A stretch of 64,000 nt of DNA from Pseudomonadota bacterium (lineage in GTDB: Bacteria; Pseudomonadota; Gammaproteobacteria; Pseudomonadales; Oceanobacteraceae), in NCBI GenBank assembly GCA_030145845.1, contig JAIXHJ010000011.1, positions 1 through 64,000 on the forward strand, in the 5' to 3' direction. A program made the position numbers and the translations under genes. The number at the start of each line of letters is the position of its first letter. The stretch's first letter is position 1. Below, piece by piece: positions 57,653 through 64,000 of the stretch. The notes below the pieces were generated by a model. The model saw only the letters and a list, made by a program, of their open reading frames with translations, made no database searches and had not been told where the DNA came from.

Positions 57653-57955
57653 TCAGGCCGTTACTACCTGCCCGCGGTAGATCCGCTGCGTCCGCGGTGA
57701 ACGCTCAGCATCATCAATCAACAGCTGGCTGCCACGGTAAACCCGGCCGATTTCCTGTGGCGCCGATGATGGTTCCTGGGTCGGCAAAAATTCTTCGATC
57801 ATCCCCAGCAGCTCACGGCTGACGCCGCTTTGCACCAGTTTACGCAGATCCTGCTCCAGGGTCTGGGAATCGAAATGAATCACACATCCCTGTTCATCTT
57901 TGGCGAGACGTTTGATCTTCTGTAACAGGGCAATGCTGTGGCGGTTGAATTCCAT
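57653..57955 (-). CDS. Hypothetical 100-residue protein
   Basis: I do not recognise it. A soluble protein with a helical N-terminal half (HSIALLQKIKRLAKDEQG, LEQDLRKLVQSGVSREL) and a C-terminal half holding two like motifs, VYRGSQLLID and IYRGQVV. GGAGA precedes the ATG, so it is likely translated. It is convergent with the FecR gene and 63 bases downstream of the glycosyltransferase in the opposite sense of reading order: both lie on the minus strand, but this gene has its own gap upstream of about 63 bases to the glycosyltransferase stop. Confidence 0.65.
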   Translation of the reverse strand: MEFNRHSIALLQKIKRLAKDEQGCVIHFDSQTLEQDLRKLVQSGVSRELLGMIEEFLPTQEPSSAPQEIGRVYRGSQLLIDDAERSPRTQRIYRGQVVTA

Positions 57956-58018
57956 CTGTCTTCTCCGGCTGTTGTTGAGAACTGTCTCTTACGACCTCAA
58001 CCAGAGAAGCTGCAATGG

Positions 58019-59179
58019 TCATACCATATTATGATACTGCTCAGTAACCTTACCTTCTTTATGGATTAAATGCTCTGCTGCCAGCGCCGCAAAACGCTCG
58101 GCGATGCTTTCCCAGCTGGCACTTTCTGCCTGTACACGGGCCTGCGTTCCGGCGTGGTGCAGATCCTCAGCCAGCAGACGCTGGCAGGCCAGGATAAAGG
58201 CATCATCGCTCAGATCTTCCGCCAGCTGGCCGTTATCACCGTTACGCACATGCAGGGCAGCAGCAGCCAGAGGATACGCCACTACCGGCAGACCGCTGGC
58301 CATGGCTTCCAGAGTCACCAGACCAAACGTCTCCGTCTGACTGGGAAACAGAAACAGATCCGCCGAGGCAAAATAGCGGGCCAGCCGTTCACCGGTCTGA
58401 ACCCCGGCAAAAATAATGTCAGGATGCTCCTGCTGCAGGGATTCCCGTAATGGCCCGTCACCCACCATCACCAGACGCAGATCCGGATGCTCCTGTCGCA
58501 GCGCCTGCCAGCTGCGGATCACCAGCGGGATATTCTTTTCTGCGGCGATACGCCCGACATAGAGCGCAACCGGCGTCTGCTGGCCGGCCTGCCACGCTTC
58601 ACGCAGGGAGCCGGAACGGCGCCGTGGGTGAAACAGATGACAATCAACACCATGTGACAGCACCTCCACGTTGCGGAAGCCTGCGGTGCGCAGATCCGTG
58701 GCAATATCCGCCGCCGGGACGATGGTCATCGCCGTGCGGTTATGGAACCAGCGCAGCCAGCCCAGAGTGACGGTTTTCACCCAGCCAAGGCCATAAAAGC
58801 TGCTGTAACGGTGGAAATTGGTATGAAAGGCACTGATCACCGGCAGACCGCGCCGGCGGGCTTCACGCAGGGCTGAATAACCCAGCGGGCCTTCGGTGGC
58901 AATGTAGATCAGATCGGGCTGAAAGCTGTCCCAGACCCGGCGCAGACGACGTCCTGCCGGCAGGCCCAGCTGCAGATCAGGATACATGGGAATGCTGATA
59001 CCGCGGCACCAGACTTCTTCGTGCTCCGGCACCCAGGCAGAGCGGGGCCGTGGCCGGACAATCTGAATACGGTACTGTTGCGGGTCAAGCGCCTGCAACA
59101 TCTGCCGCAGGGAGTTGGCTACGCCATTGACATCTGGAACATAGGTTTCGGTGACAATGGCTATACGCACTGGCTTCAT
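58019..59179 (-). CDS. GT4-family glycosyltransferase
   Basis: A 386-residue retaining glycosyltransferase of family GT4 (GT-B fold). The N-terminal ETYVPDVNGVANSLR and AFHTNFHRYSSFYG and the C-terminal LYVGRIAAEKN and PSQTETFGLVTLEAMASG (the E-x7-E motif) resemble mannosyl- or glucosyl-transferases that modify diacylglycerol or lipid anchors (MgtA/PimB-like). Donor and acceptor are unknown. The ATG at 59179 has GGAG 12 bases upstream, inside a large predicted hairpin. The upstream GAF-Fis gene is on the same strand, 88 bases away. Confidence 0.88.
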   Translation of the reverse strand: MKPVRIAIVTETYVPDVNGVANSLRQMLQALDPQQYRIQIVRPRPRSAWVPEHEEVWCRGISIPMYPDLQLGLPAGRRLRRVWDSFQPDLIYIATEGPLGYSALREARRRGLPVISAFHTNFHRYSSFYGLGWVKTVTLGWLRWFHNRTAMTIVPAADIATDLRTAGFRNVEVLSHGVDCHLFHPRRRSGSLREAWQAGQQTPVALYVGRIAAEKNIPLVIRSWQALRQEHPDLRLVMVGDGPLRESLQQEHPDIIFAGVQTGERLARYFASADLFLFPSQTETFGLVTLEAMASGLPVVAYPLAAAALHVRNGDNGQLAEDLSDDAFILACQRLLAEDLHHAGTQARVQAESASWESIAERFAALAAEHLIHKEGKVTEQYHNMV

Positions 59180-59184
59180 GGATT

Positions 59185-59221
59185 GACGGCACTCCGGTAA
59201 ACATTACCTCAGTGTGCCGTC
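59185..59221 (-). promoter_or_regulatory. Hairpin covering the glycosyltransferase ribosome site
   Basis: GACGGCAC (59185-59192) and GTGCCGTC (59214-59221) pair perfectly, and inner GGTAA/TTACC extends the stem around a TGT loop. The GGAG ribosome site lies in the 3' arm, five bases before the ATG begins after it. This would hide the site in the mRNA; a DNA operator is the alternative. Confidence 0.5.
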
Positions 59222-59267
59222 TGCTCCATGACAGTATTATGAAGAACAGTCCCCTGACGGGTGGCTG

Positions 59268-59966
59268 TCAGCACTCACCCGACAGTTTTGACAGACGGTA
59301 ACGCAGCTGACGGGGGGTCAGACCCAGAACCTTGGCGGCCATGGTTTTGTTACCACTGCACTTTTCAATCGCGGCCCGGATATCACCCAATTCATCCGCC
59401 TGCACACGCTGATAAGGGCGGGCGTACAGGGTTTTGAAGTTAGGGACAACCTGCGTGGCCAGCATATGGGCAATCTGTGCACCAAAGAAGCTGATCACGG
59501 ACAGATCAAGTTCCGGCGCCCGCGCGCCACGCAGATCCATTACCATCACCGCCAGTACAGACTGACGCAGCAGCAGCGGCACCAGCAGGCAACGGTCTGC
59601 TTTGCTCAGGCCATCCGCCTGCGGGTCAAAGCGTTCCGGACGCTCGCTGCCTTCCTTGATCACCAGCCATTCACGCGACTCAAACTGGCGGCACAGGGCG
59701 TGTTGCACAGCAAAGCTGTAAACACCATTGCTGACACCCGTGGAGCAGTACTGCGCTTTGAAGCGGCTGGGGGAATCGGGCAGAGCAATGGAAACATTGC
59801 TGAGACCGGTATGTTCAGCGACCAGCAATAACAGCTGCTGGATGCTTTCTTCATCGTGATAACGGCTTTCCAGAATTTCAGTCACACTGTGCAGCCAGGC
59901 ACCCGGCATGGCAGAAGTGTTGTTGACTGGCTGACGGTAATCCTGCATTTCGGCAATTTTGTACAT
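59268..59966 (-). CDS. GAF-Fis regulator without AAA+ domain
   Basis: A 232-residue regulator: an N-terminal GAF domain (about residues 30-170; RYHDEESIQQLLLLVAEHTG, CLLVPLLLRQSVLAVMVMD) as in NifA/NorR/FhlA-type proteins, joined by a linker to a Fis-type helix-turn-helix (KTMAAKVLGLTPRQLRYRL). The sigma-54 ATPase domain that normally lies between them is missing with no trace of a frameshift. It can bind DNA but cannot itself activate sigma-54 polymerase. AGGAGG precedes the ATG at 59966; a longer frame starts upstream but overlaps the promoter. The ligand is unknown; GAF suggests a small molecule, NO or an iron centre. No Cys cluster is obvious. Confidence 0.85.
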   Translation of the reverse strand: MYKIAEMQDYRQPVNNTSAMPGAWLHSVTEILESRYHDEESIQQLLLLVAEHTGLSNVSIALPDSPSRFKAQYCSTGVSNGVYSFAVQHALCRQFESREWLVIKEGSERPERFDPQADGLSKADRCLLVPLLLRQSVLAVMVMDLRGARAPELDLSVISFFGAQIAHMLATQVVPNFKTLYARPYQRVQADELGDIRAAIEKCSGNKTMAAKVLGLTPRQLRYRLSKLSGEC

Positions 59967-59994
59967 AGGCTGTTCCTCCTGAACTCTGGCCTTC

Positions 59995-60009
59995 GCAAAG
60001 ACCGTACCA
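59995..60009 (-). promoter_or_regulatory. Sigma-54 promoter of the GAF-Fis gene
   Basis: Minus-strand TGGTACGGTCTTTGC matches TGGCACG-N4-TTGC at all but one position, with GG and GC in the -24/-12 spacing. Transcription would start near 59984, 18 bases before the ATG and just ahead of AGGAGG, an exact fit for a short leader. Confidence 0.72.
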
Positions 60010-60067
60010 TGTTCAAAAAATGCTCCGCCGCACTGGCTTCCGGGCCTGTTTTCCGTCATGAATACGA

Positions 60068-60094
60068 CAAATGGCGCAGATTATGCGCCATTTG
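60068..60094. promoter_or_regulatory. Dyad CAAATGGCGCA / TGCGCCATTTG upstream of sigma-54 promoter
   Basis: A perfect 11-bp inverted repeat with a five-base centre, about 85-110 bases upstream of the predicted start. This is where upstream activator sites of sigma-54 promoters lie. It is also 59 bases after the CBS gene stop and could fold as an RNA hairpin, but has no T tract on either strand. Confidence 0.6.
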
Positions 60095-60100
60095 TTAACA

Positions 60101-60123
60101 ATGGAACCCGCGGTATGTTCCAT
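60101..60123. promoter_or_regulatory. Second dyad ATGGAAC / GTTCCAT
   Basis: A perfect 7-bp inverted repeat with nine-base spacer, next to the previous dyad and about 117-139 bases upstream of the predicted sigma-54 start. Possible second activator site or operator. Confidence 0.4.
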
Positions 60124-60152
60124 CCGGGTGCATTTCGTCGCAGCCCGGGAAC

Positions 60153-60587
60153 TCAGGCAATACCGGGGTCGTCGTCCGGGAGATATTCTTTCTGCAGCCA
60201 CAGGGCAAACGCCCGGCAGGCATCCTGACTGGTCAGAATACCGGCCAGCCGGTCCTGGCGCATCACCAGCACAGCATTGATGTTCTGCTCTGCCATCCCC
60301 ATCAGCACCACGTCGAGACGGGTATGCAGATCCACCTGTTTCAGCTGTCGCCGGCACATATCACCGGCAGTCAGCTCCTGCAGTTCATTCACCGAATGGC
60401 CCGGCTGCTGAGCCAGACGCAGATCCTCGGTGGTCAGCAGACCGACCACGGTGTGATGATCCATCACCGGCAGATGATGGCAGTCATGGGCGCGCATCAG
60501 TCCGGCGGCCTCCGGCAGTGGCATCTGTTCCTCCACATGGACCGGAAAGGCAGTCATGACTTCCGCCAGGGTTGGCATATGTCGCAT
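60153..60587 (-). CDS. Two-CBS-domain protein
   Basis: A 144-residue soluble protein made of a CBS pair: first domain about residues 8-60 (VMTAFPVHVEEQMPLPEAAGLM, HHLPVMDHHTVVGLLT) and second about residues 75-125 (INAVLVMRQDRLAGILTSQD). CBS pairs bind adenosine nucleotides. No catalytic domain is attached, so it acts as a free sensor. GGGAGGG precedes the ATG. It follows the DUF4404 gene by 23 bases and shares its promoter. Confidence 0.9.
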   Translation of the reverse strand: MRHMPTLAEVMTAFPVHVEEQMPLPEAAGLMRAHDCHHLPVMDHHTVVGLLTTEDLRLAQQPGHSVNELQELTAGDMCRRQLKQVDLHTRLDVVLMGMAEQNINAVLVMRQDRLAGILTSQDACRAFALWLQKEYLPDDDPGIA

Positions 60588-60610
60588 GGTGATTCCCTCC
60601 CGTGATGGGA

Positions 60611-60868
60611 TCAGACGCCGATCCGGCCCAGCGTATCGACGATCTGACGCAGTACTTCCGCCAGCGTCGGATGCTCCTGTTCAAAACGGACTGCCTGTTC
60701 CTGCACCCGTTCACTCAGATCCGCCGCGTTGGCCGCTTCCACTTCATCAATATCGGCAGCGATGCTCTGCAGCAGCGCCTGACTGTCTTCATCCAGCTGG
60801 GGGTGTTGTTGCAGTGTGTCGTGCAGCGCCTGCAGCTGCTGCTTCAGTTCGTTCTGTGGCATATCCAT
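60611..60868 (-). CDS. DUF4404 family small protein
   Basis: An 85-residue acidic helical protein of the DUF4404 family, function unknown. The core LKQQLQALHDTLQQHPQLD and HPTLAEVLRQIVDTLGRIGV is typical. AGAGGAAGG lies directly before the ATG. An FNR-like box upstream at activating distance suggests low-oxygen induction together with the CBS gene. Confidence 0.85.
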   Translation of the reverse strand: MDMPQNELKQQLQALHDTLQQHPQLDEDSQALLQSIAADIDEVEAANAADLSERVQEQAVRFEQEHPTLAEVLRQIVDTLGRIGV

Positions 60869-60889
60869 CCTTCCTCTGTGAGAAAGGAC

Positions 60890-60930
60890 AGTCTACCAAC
60901 AGACGGTCATGCAGCGCTAATGCAGATCAA
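60890..60930 (-). promoter_or_regulatory. Possible FNR/ANR promoter of the DUF4404-CBS operon
   Basis: Minus-strand TTGATCTGCATTAG (60917-60930) has one perfect FNR half-site and one with two mismatches. TAGACT (60890-60895) follows after 21 bases, the same spacing as at the CcoM-like gene. Start near 60883, about 15 bases before the ATG. The box overlaps the 3' end of the next gene. Confidence 0.45.
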
Positions 60931-61448
60931 TACAGTGCGTGATAAGCGAATGGCATGGCACAGGATTCAGCCACCGCCATCATCGAAGCACGGTTGGCAC
61001 TGTCACCGATATACAGCAGATGCAGACCTGTCATCTTCAGCTCAGCACATTCGGGGAGCACCATACGCAGGGTATGCAGCAGGGCGGTATGATTGGCGGA
61101 GAGAGGCACCCAGGCGGCCTGCTGGCCATTGAGGTTACGCAGAAAAGCGGTCAGGGCCTGCGCATTGTCAGCCAGCGACAGACGGGAATTGATAAAAAAG
61201 AAGAACACCGGCAGTGATGCACCAATATCCTGTCGTTTCAGCAGGTAAGTGACCAGTGGCAGTGCATCATCCACCAGTTCACGCAGCTGTGGCGTATAGC
61301 CGGCAATACCCTGCCCGCCCGGATCATCCGGCAGGTTGGCAATATAAACGGCGGAGGATATTCCGCTCATGGCAGACGCCGGAAGTGGTACTCCCGGCGG
61401 GCTGACCCGGCGAACCGGGGTTTTCACTGCAGTGGCTGTAGCGGTCAT
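60927..61448 (-). CDS. Hypothetical 173-residue protein
   Basis: I do not recognise this protein. It has no signal peptide; a disordered Pro/Ala-rich first 40 residues precede an alpha/beta-looking domain (LPVFFFFINSRLSLADNAQALTA is a strand-helix pair; the end reads LLYIGDSANRASMMAVAESC). AAGGAG precedes the ATG five bases upstream, so it is well translated. It lies on the same strand as the DUF4404-CBS operon with a 58-base gap. The 168 bases upstream hold no other gene. A function cannot be given. Confidence 0.7.
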   Translation of the reverse strand: MTATATAVKTPVRRVSPPGVPLPASAMSGISSAVYIANLPDDPGGQGIAGYTPQLRELVDDALPLVTYLLKRQDIGASLPVFFFFINSRLSLADNAQALTAFLRNLNGQQAAWVPLSANHTALLHTLRMVLPECAELKMTGLHLLYIGDSANRASMMAVAESCAMPFAYHALY

Positions 61449-61616
61449 AACAACTCCTTGTTACTCCTCACTGGATCTGCAGTCAGCAGAGCGTACTGAT
61501 GCTTATTACGACTGCGCGCACCTGCCGCTGAAAATCAGTCTGTGTCTTCCTTGGTATAGACAAGATTAGTGCCGCCGCCCAGGCAACTCGTCCAGAGTGT
61601 CAACCGCAGTGCCGGT

Positions 61617-61817
61617 TCAGAAGTCCAGGAATTCGACCAGAACGGTCTTGATAATAAATCCCAGCATGCCCAGTCCGAGGGCAAAGAAAAGTACGAACAT
61701 GCCGAATTTACCGGCGTTGGAGCGTTTGCCCAGATCGTAAATAATAAACATCATAAAAGCGATCAGGATGGTAATACCGACATCCAGGGCAATGGTTTCG
61801 AAATGTTGTGCATTCAT
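61617..61817 (-). CDS. DUF2788 small membrane protein
   Basis: A 66-residue inner membrane protein of the DUF2788 family, function unknown. Two hydrophobic segments (ITILIAFMMFIIYDLG and FVLFFALGLGMLGFIIK) flank the conserved KRSNAGKFGMFVLF. The ribosome site is weak (AAGAAAAAACC before ATG). It has no close operon partner. Confidence 0.88.
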   Translation of the reverse strand: MNAQHFETIALDVGITILIAFMMFIIYDLGKRSNAGKFGMFVLFFALGLGMLGFIIKTVLVEFLDF

Positions 61818-61941
61818 GGTTTTTTCTTACGTGCGCTGAAAGGTGCGCGTATGGTACTCAGGGCTGCATCATGGCGCCACCCCGGTTAAGATGAACACAG
61901 ATCTCACCTGACAATAACAATAAACAAAATGAGGCCATGCC

Positions 61942-62955
61942 ATGTGCATCCCGCTCCGGCTGCTGCTGACTGCACCCACCCTGCTGTATTCCCTCACAGC
62001 CTTCCCTGCCACACCCGCGGCAGCACGGACGTTCTGTGTTTTTGATCCGCTCGGTAACAAAGGGCCGGTATTTGATGCCATGCGCGATTACCGCACCGCC
62101 GCCCTTGGCTGGGGGGTCAATTTCACTCTCAAAGCCTACACCAATGAAGCCGTGGTACTGGCCGACTTTAACGCCGGCCACTGTGATGCCATGGGCGTCA
62201 CCGGCACCCGGGTAAGGCCATACAATACGTTTACCGCCAGTATTGAAGCGCTGGGCGGGGTGGAAAATTACCGGGAGCTGCAGACACTGATCGGCATGCT
62301 GAGCAAGCCTCAGGCCGCAAAATACATGCAGCAGGGAGAATACGAAATTGCCGGTATTATGCCCGGCGGTGCCGTGTATGTATTTGTCCGGGACCGCCGC
62401 ATCAACTCCGTTGAAGCCGCTGCCGGGAAACGTATCGCAACCCTGGATTATGATCAGGCGTCACTGAAAGTGGTGGAAAAAGTGGGCGCCACCATGGTGC
62501 CGTCCACCATCGCCACCTTCGCTCCACGCTTCAACAACGGCGATGTCGATATCGCCTATGCACCAGCCATCGCCTACCAGCCGTTTGAAATGTACAAAGG
62601 TCTGGGCAGCCTCGGTGGCATCTACCATTTCAGTCTGGCGCAAATGAATTTTCAGCTGGTTACCCATGCTGACCGCTTCCCGCCCGACTTTGCCCAGAGC
62701 AGCCGTGACTACGCTTTCCGCCATTTCGACCAGGCGATGGAGCATATCCGTCAGGCAGAAGCCGGTATTCCGCAGCAATACTGGCTGCAGTTGCCGGCAG
62801 CGATGGAAACAGACTACAAGGAAATGTTGCGCCAGATACGCATCGGCCTGACCGCTGAAGGCGTTTACGATGCACGGATGATGAAACTCATGTTCCGCCT
62901 GCGTTGCCGCGCCGAACCCGGTCATTATGAATGTGCAGAAAAGGCCGAAGGCTGA
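61942..62955 (+). CDS. Putative periplasmic solute-binding protein (DUF6091-like)
   Basis: A 337-residue secreted protein. Signal peptide MCIPLRLLLTAPTLLYSL through AAA, then a TRAP/DctP-like binding fold: RTFCVFDPLGNKGPVFDAM, HCDAMGVTGTRVRPYN, GKRIATLDYDQASLKVVEKVG. It looks like the 'putative solute-binding protein' family found in Oceanospirillales, close to the DctP proteins, but no TRAP membrane subunits are adjacent in the window. Two Cys near the C-terminus (LRCRAEPGHYEC) probably form a disulfide. GAGG lies seven bases before the ATG. Confidence 0.75.
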   Translation: MCIPLRLLLTAPTLLYSLTAFPATPAAARTFCVFDPLGNKGPVFDAMRDYRTAALGWGVNFTLKAYTNEAVVLADFNAGHCDAMGVTGTRVRPYNTFTASIEALGGVENYRELQTLIGMLSKPQAAKYMQQGEYEIAGIMPGGAVYVFVRDRRINSVEAAAGKRIATLDYDQASLKVVEKVGATMVPSTIATFAPRFNNGDVDIAYAPAIAYQPFEMYKGLGSLGGIYHFSLAQMNFQLVTHADRFPPDFAQSSRDYAFRHFDQAMEHIRQAEAGIPQQYWLQLPAAMETDYKEMLRQIRIGLTAEGVYDARMMKLMFRLRCRAEPGHYECAEKAEG

Positions 62956-63031
62956 GCGGTCGTCAGCCTGAATCCGCGCGCCTGATCCGTTACAATCAGC
63001 CCCTGACAGATCAGGATTATATGGCTCAGTT

Positions 63032-64000
63032 ATGTCTGCGGATTTTGATTATTGCGTGATCGGTGGCGGCGCCGTCGGTCTGGCCACAGCCTTGTATCTC
63101 AGCCGGCACGGTTCCGTCTTACTGGCAGAGAAAAATGACCTGTTCGGAGCAGAAACCAGCAGCCGCAACAGTGAAGTGATTCATGCCGGCCTCTACTACC
63201 CGGCCGGCTCACTGAAAGAACGCCTGTGCCTGCGCGGCAAAGACCTGCTGTACGACTTCTGCCAGCGCCACGATATTCCCCACCGCAGAACCGGTAAACT
63301 GATCGTCGCCCCGGCGGCGGATCATCCGCAACTGCAGCAGCTGCTGGCCAAAGGTCAGCGACTGGGTATCCCGCTGCAGCTGCTGAACCAGCAACAGCTG
63401 CAGGCTCTGGAACCGGCCGTAGCAGGCAAAGCAGCCCTGCTGTCACCGACCACCGGTATTATTGACAGCCACACCTATATGCAGACTCTGGCTGCGCAGG
63501 CCGGGCTGCAGGGCGCCATACTGATGCGCCGCACTCAGGTACAGACCGCGTTCACTGACCAGGGCATCTGGCAGATTAAGGTGACCACCGACGATGGCCC
63601 TTACCAGTTCAGTGCGGCCGCCCTGATCAACAGTGCCGGACTGCACGCCACCGCGCTGGCGCAACAGATTACCCCCGCCGCCAGCCGTATTCCCGCGCTG
63701 TACCCGTGCCGCGGTCATTACTTCAGTTACACCCATCCAACGCCGTTCCGGCATCTGATTTATCCGCTGCCGGAAAAAAACCTGACCGGCCTCGGCATTC
63801 ACGCCACGCTGGATCTGGGTGGGCAGGTAAGATTCGGACCGGATACCCTCTATCTGGCCGGCGACAACCTGTCTGATTACCGGGTAGACCCCGCACTGGC
63901 CACCCGCTTTGCCGACGCAATACAGGCTTACTATCCCGGCCTGCAGGCCGGTGATCTGCAACCGGCCTACGCCGGTATCCGTCCGAAACTGCATCCGGCC
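63032..64000 (+). CDS. L-2-hydroxyglutarate oxidase-type FAD oxidoreductase (partial)
   Basis: The first 323 codons of a flavoprotein; the gene runs past the window. The N-terminal CVIGGGAVGLATALYLSR binds FAD, and SSRNSEVIHAGLYYPAGSL and LIYPLPEKNLTGLGIH follow the LhgO/L2HGDH pattern of the DAO superfamily. These enzymes oxidise L-2-hydroxyglutarate to 2-oxoglutarate. The ATG at 63032 has only a poor ribosome site; it is 76 bases after the solute-binding protein gene. Other DAO-type oxidases are possible since the C-terminus is missing. Confidence 0.82.
   Translation, partial: MSADFDYCVIGGGAVGLATALYLSRHGSVLLAEKNDLFGAETSSRNSEVIHAGLYYPAGSLKERLCLRGKDLLYDFCQRHDIPHRRTGKLIVAPAADHPQLQQLLAKGQRLGIPLQLLNQQQLQALEPAVAGKAALLSPTTGIIDSHTYMQTLAAQAGLQGAILMRRTQVQTAFTDQGIWQIKVTTDDGPYQFSAAALINSAGLHATALAQQITPAASRIPALYPCRGHYFSYTHPTPFRHLIYPLPEKNLTGLGIHATLDLGGQVRFGPDTLYLAGDNLSDYRVDPALATRFADAIQAYYPGLQAGDLQPAYAGIRPKLHPA

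Overview
The window is chromosomal DNA of a free-living aquatic gammaproteobacterium. The gene set and order (ilvIH, pgeF-rluD/bamD, pilSR with a minor-pilin/pilY1 block, ispH-fkpB-lspA-ileS-ribF-murJ/rpsT, proB-obgE-rpmA-rplU/ispB, nadD-rsfS-rlmH-mrdA-rodA-mltB-rlpA, lipA/lipB, DUF3549, DUF2788, DUF4404) resemble Oceanospirillaceae and Pseudomonas relatives. GC looks moderately high (mid-50s by eye), and coding density is high with short gaps and many start/stop overlaps. I saw no rRNA, tRNA, CRISPR array, insertion sequence or prophage.

Layout. 0.1-7.5 kb: branched-chain amino acid synthesis (ilvIH), a DUF4124 protein, pgeF-rluD, bamD and nadE. 7.6-18 kb: type IV pilus control (pilS, pilR) and a minor pilin/adhesin block (fimT, pilX, a small CxxC periplasmic protein, pilY1, fimU, pilV, pilW, pilE) in an unusual order. 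18-30 kb: a long minus-strand housekeeping run (ispH, fkpB, lspA, ileS, ribF, murJ, rpsT, kdsA, proB, obgE, rpmA, rplU). 30-36 kb: ispB, dsbD, agmatine-to-putrescine genes aguA/aguB, trxC and a DUF465 gene with FNR/ANR-like boxes. 36-41 kb: a TorF-type porin, lipA, lipB, a DUF493 protein and dacA. 40.6-47.5 kb: less characterised genes, including a coiled-coil periplasmic protein, small membrane proteins, YchJ, DUF3549, DedA, an LCM-type methyltransferase and two overlapping membrane proteins with degenerate GGDEF domains. 47.5-55 kb: proA, nadD and the rod-shape/lytic cluster ending in rlpA.

The most interesting part is 55-61 kb. A 39-residue CcoM-like membrane peptide and a beta-barrel/FecR-domain gene pair diverge from an intergenic region carrying two FNR/ANR-type boxes, each placed at a spacing expected for activation. 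A DUF4404-CBS operon has a weaker box at nearly the same spacing. Between them lies a GAF-Fis regulator that lacks the AAA+ domain yet sits behind a near-consensus sigma-54 promoter with two upstream dyads. A GT4 glycosyltransferase whose Shine-Dalgarno is buried in a predicted hairpin lies downstream. This reads as a low-oxygen accessory module; its coherence is inference. The window ends inside an L-2-hydroxyglutarate-oxidase-type flavoprotein gene.

All calls come from reading the sequence. Family names rest on recognised motifs, not on database searches.
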